A stretch of DNA of 7,858 nucleotides from Frankiales bacterium (GCA_025464795.1 JAODNB010000071.1:1-7858); one strand, 5' to 3'; positions 1 to 6,708 are shown, counted from the stretch's first letter. Program-made: numbers and translations. Notes: a model not told the origin generated them from the sequence alone.

Positions 1-537
1 GGCATGCTGGTCTGCAAGGCCGAGCACGCAGCAAAGCTCGACAAGGCCGTGTTCCCGATGATGCAGGGCGGCCCGCTCATGCACGGCGTCGCGGCGAAGG
101 CCGTCGCGCTCAAGGAGGCGGCGACGCCCGAGTACGCCGCCTACGCCCGACAGGTCATCGCCAACAGCATCGCCCTCACGGACGCGCTCGCGGCCGAGGG
201 CATGCGTCCCGTGACGGGCGGTACGGACACCCACCTGTCGCTGCTCGACCTGCAGGGCATCGACGTCACCGGCGCGCAGGCCGAGGCCCGCTGCGCCGCC
301 GCCGGCATCGTGCTCAACAAGAACGCGATCCCCTACGACCCGCAGCCCCCGAGCGTCGCCTCCGGCATCCGGGTCGGCACGCCCAGCGTCACGACGCAGG
401 GCATGGGTGAGACGGACATGAAGGAGATCGCGGGACTCATCGGGCGCGCCGTCCGCGACGAGGACGGCTCGGCCGCCGAGGAGATCCGGGCCGGCGTCAC
501 CGCCCTCGTGACGGCGCACCCCGCCTATCCGCGGTAG
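1..537 (+). CDS. glyA: Serine hydroxymethyltransferase, C-terminal part (5' end outside window)
   Basis: PLP-dependent cytoplasmic enzyme that interconverts serine and glycine and loads one-carbon units onto tetrahydrofolate. The frame is open from base 1, so the gene begins upstream. The 178 codons seen are roughly the last 40% of a protein that is usually about 420-430 residues. Visible family motifs are the QGGPLMH segment, the GGTDTHL segment, VLNKNAIPYDP, and SGIRVGTPSVTTQGM, whose Arg (370-372) corresponds to the conserved Arg that binds the substrate carboxylate. The catalytic PLP-lysine motif would lie just before the window. It ends in TAG, with 53 nt before the next gene. glyA next to wecA and the atp operon is a common actinobacterial arrangement. 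One small peculiarity is FPMMQGGP where many homologues have Gly after FP. The identification is secure; which paralogue it is (glyA1 or glyA2) cannot be told. Confidence 0.96.
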   Translation, partial: GMLVCKAEHAAKLDKAVFPMMQGGPLMHGVAAKAVALKEAATPEYAAYARQVIANSIALTDALAAEGMRPVTGGTDTHLSLLDLQGIDVTGAQAEARCAAAGIVLNKNAIPYDPQPPSVASGIRVGTPSVTTQGMGETDMKEIAGLIGRAVRDEDGSAAEEIRAGVTALVTAHPAYPR

Positions 538-578
538 CGGGCTCGCCGGGGCTTCCCCGCGCACCCAGCTGGAGCGGC

Positions 579-584
579 TAGCCT
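579..584 (+). promoter_or_regulatory. Candidate -10 box of a leaderless wecA promoter
   Basis: TAGCCT fits the actinobacterial -10 pattern TAnnnT and lies 6 nt before the GTG start at 591, so transcription would begin at or next to the start codon. No Shine-Dalgarno sequence sits at a normal distance; the nearest, GGAG at 571-574, is 16 nt away. That is what a leaderless transcript would look like. No clear -35 box is visible. The very similar TAGGCT before the gene at 2172 supports the reading, but the short motif can occur by chance. Confidence 0.45.
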
Positions 585-590
585 CCGGGC

Positions 591-1709
591 GTGCGTGAGT
601 ACCTGCTCGTCCTGTGCGTGGCCGCTGGGGTGACCTGGCTGCTGACGCCTGTGATGCGCAAGATCGCCATCCGGGTCGGGGCGATGGCTCAGGTCCGCGA
701 CCGGGACGTGCACGCGATCCCGACTCCCCGCCTCGGCGGCGTCGCGATGTACGGCGGCATCTGTGCGGCGTTCGCCGTCGCCCACTCCCTGCCGGCCATG
801 TCCGAGATCTTCAAGTACTCCGACGTGAGCGCGGTCATCATCTCCGGCGGCGTCATCACGCTGCTCGGCATCGTCGACGACCGCTGGCAGCTCGACGCCA
901 TCACGAAGCTGGCCGGACAGACCGTCGCCGCCGGACTCATGGTGCTGCTCGGCCTGCAGCTGCTCACGATCACGCTCCCGGGTCAGGGAGCGGTGCTGCT
1001 CGGCCCGGAGGGTGTGCCGCTCACGATCCTGCTCGTGCTGCTGACGGTGAACGCCGTCAACTTCATCGACGGCCTCGACGGCCTGCTCGCCGGCGTGGGC
1101 GCGATCGCGGCCCTGGCGCTGTTCGCCTTCTGCTACGCGCTGGCCAGCGGTCGGGTGACGTCCGGGGTGGAGCAGGAGCGCATCAGCGCGCCCACCCTCA
1201 TCGCCGTCGTGCTAGCCGGCGCCTGCTTGGGCTTCCTCCCGCACAACTTCAGCCCCGCGCGGATCTTCATGGGCGACTCGGGGTCGATGCTCGTGGGTCT
1301 CATGCTGAGCGCGTCGGTCACCTCCTTGACCGGCCAGTTCAACTACTCCAACCTGCCGGCCAAGGCCGCGTTCCCGGTGCTGCTCCCACTGCTGCTCCCG
1401 CTCGCGGTGCTCGCCGTCCCCTTCGTCGACCTGCTGCTCGCGGTCGTGCGACGCACCCGAGCCGGGCGGAGCCCGTTCTCACCGGACAAGATGCACCTGC
1501 ACCACCGGCTGCTCGAGATGGGCCACGGGCACACCCGGGCCGTCATGATCATGTACTTCTGGACCGCCCTACTGGCCTTCAGCGTCGTCGCGGTCTCCCT
1601 CACCGGCGCGCTGATGGTCTTCGGGGTCGCGGCGAGCATCGCGGTCGTGGGGCTGATCGTGCTCAGCCTGCCGCGGCTGCGGGCCGCGCGGGCGGCCCAC
1701 CAGCCGTGA
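591..1709 (+). CDS. wecA: Polyprenyl-phosphate GlcNAc-1-phosphate transferase-like protein (MraY/WecA family)
   Basis: Integral membrane enzyme expected to transfer a sugar-1-phosphate (GlcNAc-1-P in WecA/Rfe) from UDP-sugar to a polyprenyl phosphate. This is the first lipid-linked step of cell-wall glycan synthesis, for example linker or teichoic-acid-type polymers. The 372-residue protein has about ten or eleven hydrophobic helices. Family motifs appear in order: PTPRLGG (44-50), the Mg2+-related DD pair at 96-97 in GIVDDRWQ, NFIDGLDG (157-164), FMGDSGS (226-232), and the HxHH-type cytoplasmic motif MHLHHRL (301-307). The histidine motif favours the WecA branch over MraY. GTG at 591 is chosen because the hydrophobic N-terminus begins there and a -10 box lies just upstream. 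Its stop codon overlaps the next start by 4 nt, so the two are translationally coupled. Mycobacteria have rfe (Rv1302) at the same place before the atp genes. The exact sugar and the lipid chain length are not determinable from sequence. Confidence 0.9.
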   Translation: MREYLLVLCVAAGVTWLLTPVMRKIAIRVGAMAQVRDRDVHAIPTPRLGGVAMYGGICAAFAVAHSLPAMSEIFKYSDVSAVIISGGVITLLGIVDDRWQLDAITKLAGQTVAAGLMVLLGLQLLTITLPGQGAVLLGPEGVPLTILLVLLTVNAVNFIDGLDGLLAGVGAIAALALFAFCYALASGRVTSGVEQERISAPTLIAVVLAGACLGFLPHNFSPARIFMGDSGSMLVGLMLSASVTSLTGQFNYSNLPAKAAFPVLLPLLLPLAVLAVPFVDLLLAVVRRTRAGRSPFSPDKMHLHHRLLEMGHGHTRAVMIMYFWTALLAFSVVAVSLTGALMVFGVAASIAVVGLIVLSLPRLRAARAAHQP

Positions 1710-2101
1710 GCGTGCTCAGCCAGCGCAACAGGCTGTCGGCACTCACCACCTCCCTCGCAGGGCTGATCGCCGTGGTCGCTGCCTGGATCGCAGCCGACAA
1801 CCCCTTGTCCGCGGTCCTCGGCGCGGTGCTGGTTCTCGTCTTCTTCTCCGCCGGCACCCTGCCGTTCCTCATCGCGGGGGACGGCACCGGGGGCCGCGGA
1901 CGACTCGCCTTCCTGGTGCTGGGGATGACCTACGTGCTGCGCATCCTGCTCGGCGTGATCGTCTACCAGGTGGCCTCGCGCACCGCCGGCGTCGACTTCC
2001 AGGTCGTCGGGCTGACCATCATCGGGTGCGCTCTGGTCTGGACGAACACCCAGCTGGTGTCTGGTCTCCAGCGCAAGAACCAACCAACTCTCGACCTCTG
2101 A
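1706..2101 (+). CDS. atpI: AtpI-like four-helix membrane protein upstream of the atp operon
   Basis: A 131-residue very hydrophobic protein with four predicted membrane helices, at about residues 13-30, 35-56, 67-88 and 98-113, a short basic N-terminus (SQRNR) and a polar C-terminal tail (LQRKNQPTLDL). Length, helix count, the GAVLVLVFF segment in helix 2 and a basic residue inside helix 3 (TYVLRILL, Arg79) fit the AtpI family (F1Fo subunit I). This non-stoichiometric protein is reported to assist c-ring assembly or stability. Start: GTG at 1706 overlaps the wecA stop as GTGA, without a Shine-Dalgarno sequence, so translation probably depends on ribosomes finishing wecA. Another in-frame GTG is at 1712. 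It occupies the position of Rv1303 in M. tuberculosis and atpI in Streptomyces. The gene ends right at the start of a repeat array in front of the atp promoter, so it may be expressed more with wecA than with the atp genes. The gene is real; the family assignment is likely but rests on topology, short motifs and position. Confidence 0.78.
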   Translation: MSVLSQRNRLSALTTSLAGLIAVVAAWIAADNPLSAVLGAVLVLVFFSAGTLPFLIAGDGTGGRGRLAFLVLGMTYVLRILLGVIVYQVASRTAGVDFQVVGLTIIGCALVWTNTQLVSGLQRKNQPTLDL

Positions 2102-2130
2102 CACCGGGCTGACAGCGGACTGACAACCCG
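2098..2130 (+). repeat. Three direct repeats CTGACA with exact 11-bp period, possible operator
   Basis: CTGACA occurs at 2098-2103, 2109-2114 and 2120-2125, so three 11-nt units stand head to tail, each a conserved hexamer plus five variable bases. The first copy contains the stop codon of the preceding gene. Relative to a transcription start expected near 2169, the copies begin at about -71, -60 and -49. That is just upstream of the promoter and on one face of the helix. Direct repeats of 11 bp are the usual binding architecture of OmpR/PhoB-family response regulators such as PhoP. The repeats themselves are seen; binding by such a regulator is inference. The copies also resemble a -35 box (TTGACA), but none has a TAnnnT box 16-18 bp downstream. 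Confidence 0.7.
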
Positions 2131-2156
2131 TCTGCAACAAGGGTTCGACGTTCCGC

Positions 2157-2162
2157 TAGGCT
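2157..2162 (+). promoter_or_regulatory. Candidate -10 box of the main atp operon promoter
   Basis: TAGGCT matches TAnnnT and lies 9 nt before the ATG at 2172, giving a predicted transcription start around 2169-2172 and a leaderless or nearly leaderless message. There is no Shine-Dalgarno sequence before that ATG, which agrees. The spacing to the 11-bp repeats suits activator-dependent transcription, and no good -35 hexamer is present at the right distance. It is the only clear promoter-like site between the AtpI-like gene and the structural atp genes. Confidence 0.5.
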
Positions 2163-2171
2163 GTTGCCCTG

Positions 2172-2453
2172 ATGACCTCAGACCCGTACAACGGCTCTTC
2201 GCAGCCTCGTGACGAGTCGGGGGAACGTGCCCCACAAGCACCAGACTTCACCGTCAGCAGAAGCGCAGAACGCAAGGCCCAGGACGACGCCTGGGCGGCC
2301 TCCGGGCTGCTCATGGCAGGTGTTGTCGTCTGGGGCGGCGCGGGCTACCTCGTCAGCGAGTGGCTCGACAACCAGCTCTTCGTGATGGTGGGCCTGCTGC
2401 TCGGAACAGGCACGGCTCTGTACGGGATTTGGTTTCGCTATGGTAGGTCGTGA
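2172..2453 (+). CDS. atpZ: AtpZ/AtpI-family two-helix membrane protein
   Basis: A 93-residue protein with a polar N-terminal half (about 1-40, rich in charged residues, Pro and Ser) and two membrane helices at about 42-60 and 69-87. The Gly-rich first helix runs into GGAGYLVSEWLD, and the second helix contains GLLLGTGTALYG. This hairpin with a G..GY....LD turn is typical of the AtpZ family (ATPase gene 1), encoded before atpB in many bacteria. AtpZ has been linked to Mg2+/Ca2+ supply for the ATP synthase and works with AtpI in alkaliphilic Bacillus. It appears to be the first gene transcribed from the promoter at 2157. Its last bases, GTGA, overlap a tiny downstream ORF. ATG at 2172 is the only sensible start. 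The gene is firmly supported; the role is inferred from family and position. Confidence 0.82.
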   Translation: MTSDPYNGSSQPRDESGERAPQAPDFTVSRSAERKAQDDAWAASGLLMAGVVVWGGAGYLVSEWLDNQLFVMVGLLLGTGTALYGIWFRYGRS

Positions 2454-2480
2454 TCGCCGCCGGGTCGGCGTCGTGATCGC
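2447..2480 (+). repeat. Exact 11-nt direct repeat spanning the atpZ stop and the gap before atpB
   Basis: GTCGTGATCGC occurs at 2447-2457 and again at 2470-2480, 23 nt apart start to start. The bases after each copy differ, so it is not a longer tandem duplication. Each copy supplies a GTGA: the first overlaps the stop of the AtpZ-like gene, the second joins the two tiny ORFs described separately. Confidence 0.7.
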
Positions 2481-2508
2481 TCCTACCCGACCTGAAGGGA
2501 CGACGTGA
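2450..2508 (+). other. Two chained mini-ORFs (8 and 11 codons) bridging to atpB
   Basis: GTG at 2450 overlaps the preceding TGA stop as GTGA and reads eight codons to TGA at 2474-2476. That stop again overlaps a GTG (2473), which reads eleven codons to TGA at 2506-2508, and this overlaps the GTG start of atpB (2505). The 51-nt gap is thus tiled by two tiny frames in GTGA steps. The second frame contains the atpB ribosome binding site. These may be meaningless in GC-rich DNA. If translated, they would pass terminating ribosomes to atpB rather than make functional peptides. Confidence 0.2.
2494..2500 (+). promoter_or_regulatory. Ribosome binding site of atpB
   Basis: GAAGGGA lies 4 nt before the GTG at 2505, slightly close but clear. 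It decides the GTG start. Confidence 0.65.
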
Positions 2509-3347
2509 GCAGCCTGCTCGCCGCCGCCTCGCGCGTTGGTGCCCATGTCGCCGTTGTGCCCTCAGCGGCTGGTGACACCACCGAGAAGACGGGGTTCAAG
2601 AGCCCGGGGCCGAACGACTTCGACTTCCCTGGCCTGTTCAGCCACGACGGCTGGTTCACCAAGCCGATCCTCATCGTCATCCTCATGACGATCGTGATCG
2701 CGGCCTTCTACCTCGCCACGTCGCGCGACGTGAAGATCGTCCCGGGCAAGCTGCAGTTCGCGGGGGAGTCCCTGTACGGCTTCATCCGCAACGATGTCGC
2801 GCTCGACGCGATCGGTCACGAGGGGCTGCGCTTCGCGCCCTTCCTGGCGACCCTGTTCTCGTTCATCGCGCTGAACAACCTGGCCGGCTTCGTGCCGGTC
2901 CTGCAGATCCCCTCGACGTCCCACATCGGCTTCCCGCTCGTGCTGGCGATCATCTCGTGGGTGGTCTTCCTCTACCTCGGCATCCGCAAGGCCGGGCCGG
3001 TGAAGTACTTCAAGGACATGATGTTCCCGCCGGGGATCCCCTGGCCGGTGTACATCCTGCTGGCGCCCATCGAGTTCTTCTCGACCGTGATCGTCCGTCC
3101 GATCACCCTGATGCTGCGTCTCACCTTCAACATGTTCGCCGGCCACCTCGTGCTGCTGCTGTTCGTGTCCGGTGGCGTGTACCTGGTCAAGGACTACGGC
3201 GGCATCGGCTACGTCGTGGGCCCGCTGTCGCTGGTGTTCGGCGTCGTCATCAGCCTGTTCGAGGGCTTCATCCAGCTCCTCCAGGCGTACGTCTTCACCC
3301 TCCTGACCGCCCTCTACATCGGCGGCGCCTTGGCGGATGAGCACTGA
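2505..3347 (+). CDS. atpB: F1Fo ATP synthase subunit a (proton channel)
   Basis: Membrane stator subunit that forms the two half-channels for protons next to the c ring. It has 280 residues with a polar N-terminus of about 50 residues, a first helix at about 53-72, further helices at about 108-133 and 142-160, and the long paired helices 5 and 6 (about 180-225 and 235-275). The essential arginine is Arg205 in TLMLRLTFNMFAGH, matching E. coli Arg210. The region VLLAPIEFFS before helix 5 and FEGFIQLLQAYVFTLLTALYI in helix 6 are classic (the latter described in parts: Glu253, Gln260, Tyr262). His214 and Glu253 occupy the positions of E. coli Glu219 and His245, the swapped arrangement also seen in mitochondrial subunit a. 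GTG start with Shine-Dalgarno upstream. It is followed by 73 nt before atpE. Confidence 0.97.
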   Translation: MSSLLAAASRVGAHVAVVPSAAGDTTEKTGFKSPGPNDFDFPGLFSHDGWFTKPILIVILMTIVIAAFYLATSRDVKIVPGKLQFAGESLYGFIRNDVALDAIGHEGLRFAPFLATLFSFIALNNLAGFVPVLQIPSTSHIGFPLVLAIISWVVFLYLGIRKAGPVKYFKDMMFPPGIPWPVYILLAPIEFFSTVIVRPITLMLRLTFNMFAGHLVLLLFVSGGVYLVKDYGGIGYVVGPLSLVFGVVISLFEGFIQLLQAYVFTLLTALYIGGALADEH

Positions 3348-3349
3348 GG

Positions 3350-3424
3350 ATGAGCGCCGCTCACTCCTCTCCGCCTCTCGTTTGTACACAGCAGTATTCG
3401 AACCCTGAAGGGGACCAGCAATGA
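3350..3424 (+). CDS. Possible 24-codon bridging ORF between atpB and atpE (speculative)
   Basis: An ATG 2 nt after the atpB stop opens a frame of 24 codons (MSAAHSSPPL... ending ...GDQQ). It stops at TGA 3422-3424, overlapping the ATG of atpE as ATGA. It therefore fills the whole intergenic gap and includes the atpE ribosome binding site (3407-3413) in its codons 20-22. The peptide is polar, with no membrane or signal character. Its own start has GAGG directly adjacent, too close for a normal site, so initiation would rely on ribosomes ending atpB. It might act as a leader that delivers ribosomes to atpE, whose product is needed in about ten copies. It could equally be chance. Confidence 0.22.
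   Translation: MSAAHSSPPLVCTQQYSNPEGDQQ
3407..3413 (+). promoter_or_regulatory. Strong ribosome binding site of atpE
   Basis: GAAGGGG lies 7 nt before the ATG at 3421, the best-spaced Shine-Dalgarno in the window. It follows the only clearly A/T-richer stretch (about 3381-3404). This fits the need for high translation of the c subunit. Confidence 0.75.
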
Positions 3425-3639
3425 ATGGAACGATCAACGGCAGCCTGAACATGATCGGTTACGGCCTCGCCGCCATCGGTCCGGGTGTCGGCATCGGTCT
3501 GATCTTCGCCGCGTACATCAGCGGCGTCGCTCGCCAGCCCGAGTCGCGTGGCATGCTCCAGAGCATCGCCATCCTCGGCTTCGCCCTCGCTGAGGCCCTC
3601 GCCATCATCGGCATCGGTCTCGCCTTCGCCCTCAAGTAG
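3421..3639 (+). CDS. atpE: F1Fo ATP synthase subunit c (rotor ring proteolipid)
   Basis: Small membrane hairpin that oligomerises into the rotor ring and carries protons. It has 72 residues, two helices (about 8-35 and 46-70) and the polar loop ARQPES (Arg38-Gln39-Pro40) that contacts gamma. The glycine-rich packing motif IGPGVGIG is in helix 1 (19-26). The proton-binding carboxylate is Glu58 in ILGFALAEALAIIG. The residues after Glu58 are Ala-Leu, not the Ser/Thr found in Na+-binding c subunits, and no Gln is at the equivalent helix-1 position, so a proton-coupled ring is inferred. It uses the strong ribosome binding site upstream, and its stop is 5 nt before atpF. c subunits of other actinobacteria are drug targets (bedaquiline in mycobacteria); sensitivity cannot be judged here. 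Confidence 0.97.
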   Translation: MNGTINGSLNMIGYGLAAIGPGVGIGLIFAAYISGVARQPESRGMLQSIAILGFALAEALAIIGIGLAFALK

Positions 3640-3644
3640 CCGTC

Positions 3645-4208
3645 ATGGCTACCTCAGTGCTGGTCGCTGCCACGACGCTGGCCGTCAAGGAGAAGGACTT
3701 CAACCCCCTCCTCCCCAAGGTCTCCGAGATCATCGTCGGGCTCGTCGCCTTCGCGCTGCTGTACTTCATCCTCAGCAAGGCCGTGTTCCCGAAGTTCGAG
3801 CAGGCCCACCAGGCCCGCACGGACGCCATCGAAGGCGGCATCCAGCGCGCCGAGGCGGCTCAGGCCGAGGCGAACGCTGCCCTCGAGCAGTACAAGGCCC
3901 AGCTGGCCGAGGCGCGCGCCGAGGCTGCCCGGATCCGTGACGAGGCTCGCGAGCAGGGCAAGGCCATCGTCGACGAGCTGACGGCCGAGGCGCGGGAGAC
4001 CGCGGCTCGCATCAGCGCCCGTGGCGAGGAGCAGCTCGCTGCTGAGCGCCAGCAGGTCGTCACGCAGCTGCGCTCCGAGATCGGCCGCCTGGCGGTCGAG
4101 CTCGCGGAGCGCGTGGTCGGGGAGTCGCTCGCCGACGAGGAGCGTCAGCGCCGCGTGGTCGACCGGTTCCTGGCGGACCTGGAGCAGTCTCAGGGGAGCG
4201 CTTCTTGA
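3645..4208 (+). CDS. atpF: F1Fo ATP synthase subunit b (peripheral stalk)
   Basis: Stator stalk subunit that dimerises and links the a subunit to F1 and delta. It has 187 residues: a polar N-terminal extension of about 20, one membrane helix at about 25-47, then a long highly charged Ala/Glu/Arg-rich coiled coil (about 50-160) and a C-terminal delta-binding end. The stretch PKFEQAHQARTDAIEGGI just after the membrane is typical of the family. E. coli b is 156 residues, and the longer form is usual in actinobacteria. It is a single gene, so a b2 homodimer is expected, unlike mycobacteria, which have b plus a b-delta fusion. There is no Shine-Dalgarno before ATG 3645, which lies 5 nt after the atpE stop, so translational coupling to atpE is likely. 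An in-frame GTG at 3657 is a less likely start. Its stop shares a base with the atpH start. Confidence 0.95.
   Translation: MATSVLVAATTLAVKEKDFNPLLPKVSEIIVGLVAFALLYFILSKAVFPKFEQAHQARTDAIEGGIQRAEAAQAEANAALEQYKAQLAEARAEAARIRDEAREQGKAIVDELTAEARETAARISARGEEQLAAERQQVVTQLRSEIGRLAVELAERVVGESLADEERQRRVVDRFLADLEQSQGSAS
4192..4198 (+). promoter_or_regulatory. Ribosome binding site of atpH
   Basis: AGGGGAG inside the end of atpF is 9 nt before ATG 4208 and 6 nt before an in-frame TTG at 4205. ATG is preferred as the stronger start codon, but the spacing alone does not exclude TTG. Confidence 0.6.
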
Positions 4209-5014
4209 TGCAGGGTTCCAGTCGCGAGTCGCTCGTCTCCGTTCGGGGGCGCCTCACCGGGCTGCCCGATCGGGCGAGCCTCGGCGGGGTCGCAGAGGGG
4301 CTGTTCTCCGTCGTCCAGCTGCTCGACCGGGAGGGCAACCTCCGGCGCACCCTGGGCGACGCGTCGCTGCCGGCCCCGGCCCGTGCCTCGCTCGTCGAAG
4401 GCCTGCTCGGCAGCCAGGTCGACGCCGGCGCGCTCGACCTGGTGAAGGATGCCGTGTCGCAGCGCTGGAGCTCTGCGCGCGACCTGGTCGACGCGATCGA
4501 GGTGCTCGCCGTGACGGCGGTCTTCCTGGTCGCGGAGGCAAACGGCACGCTCGACCAGGTCGAGGACGAGCTGTTCCGCTTCGCGCGGACGATCGCCCGA
4601 GAGCCGGCCCTGCGCGCCGTGCTCACCGACCGCGGCGTGGAGGACGAGCGCAAGCAGGCTCTCGTCAACGGCCTGCTCGACGGCAAGGTCCAGGACGCGA
4701 CCAAGCGGATCGTCGACGCGCTGGTCGTCACCCCTCGCGGTCGGACGCTCGAGACCGGTCTGGAGGAGTTCGCCGACCTGGCCGCTGACGTGCGCTCGCG
4801 CTCGCTGGCGACCGTCACGACCGCGATCCCCTTGGACGACGCGCAGAAGTCGCGGCTCGCCGCGTCGCTGTCCGCGCAGCTCGGTCGCGAGATCTCACTG
4901 CAGGTCGAGGTCGACCCCAAGGTCGTCGGAGGGGTCGTCGTCCACGTGGGCGACGAGATCATCGACGGCTCCACGAGGCACCGGCTGGCTGAGGCCCGCC
5001 GCAACCTCGCCTAG
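4208..5014 (+). CDS. atpH: F1Fo ATP synthase subunit delta, long actinobacterial form
   Basis: Stator subunit that sits on top of F1 and holds the b stalk. It has 268 residues, against about 177 in E. coli. The extra length is explained by an internal repeat: residues 32-101 and 122-192 align without gaps over their first half at a constant offset of 90. Examples are LF/LF, REGNLRRTLGD against REPALRAVLTD, and SLVEGLL against ALVNGLL. The N-terminal helical domain therefore appears to be present twice. The C-terminal domain (about 198-268) is conventional, with IPLDDAQKSRL, VDPKVVGGVVVHVGDEIIDGS and the terminal RLAEARRNL. ATG 4208 overlaps the atpF stop as TGATG; an alternative TTG at 4205 would add one residue. 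A similar N-terminal duplication or insertion is known in the mycobacterial b-delta protein, but here delta is a separate protein. Confidence 0.95.
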   Translation: MQGSSRESLVSVRGRLTGLPDRASLGGVAEGLFSVVQLLDREGNLRRTLGDASLPAPARASLVEGLLGSQVDAGALDLVKDAVSQRWSSARDLVDAIEVLAVTAVFLVAEANGTLDQVEDELFRFARTIAREPALRAVLTDRGVEDERKQALVNGLLDGKVQDATKRIVDALVVTPRGRTLETGLEEFADLAADVRSRSLATVTTAIPLDDAQKSRLAASLSAQLGREISLQVEVDPKVVGGVVVHVGDEIIDGSTRHRLAEARRNLA

Positions 5015-5044
5015 TCCTTCTTTCCAACAGCTAAGACAGAGAGC

Positions 5045-5050
5045 AGAGGG
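5045..5050 (+). promoter_or_regulatory. Ribosome binding site of atpA
   Basis: AGAGGG ends 2 nt before ATG 5053 and is part of a longer purine run from about 5033. The spacing is short, but no other start codon fits the conserved alpha N-terminus. Confidence 0.5.
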
Positions 5051-5052
5051 TC

Positions 5053-6705
<1,653 letters not shown>

Positions 6706-6708
6706 CCC

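Noticed and set aside
547..559. CGGGG-CTT-CCCCG hairpin between glyA and wecA as a terminator
   Set aside because: Only five base pairs with a three-base loop, no T-run after it, and such stems are frequent at this GC content.
614..1705. Long + strand open frame inside wecA, joined to the AtpI-like gene
   Set aside because: The part before 1706 is Arg/Pro/Ala-rich and out of frame with clear WecA motifs. Only the part from 1706 is a real gene.
2125..2145. AACCC-N11-GGGTT dyad between the repeats and the -10 box, as an operator
   Set aside because: Five base pairs with mismatches on both sides; too short to separate from chance.
3335..3363. GGATGAGC direct repeat (3335, 3348) and TGAGC-GCC-GCTCA hairpin after atpB
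   Set aside because: Eight-base repeat and five-base stem without a T-run; most likely chance, and no terminator is expected inside the operon.
3381..3402. A/T-richer stretch before atpE as an internal promoter
   Set aside because: TTGTAC could pass for a weak -35 box, but no TAnnnT lies at a suitable distance. It is better explained as part of the atpE leader.
5015..5052. A bridging mini-ORF before atpA like those before atpB and atpE
   Set aside because: The frame that would end at TGA 5054-5056 is open but has no start codon after the atpH TAG.
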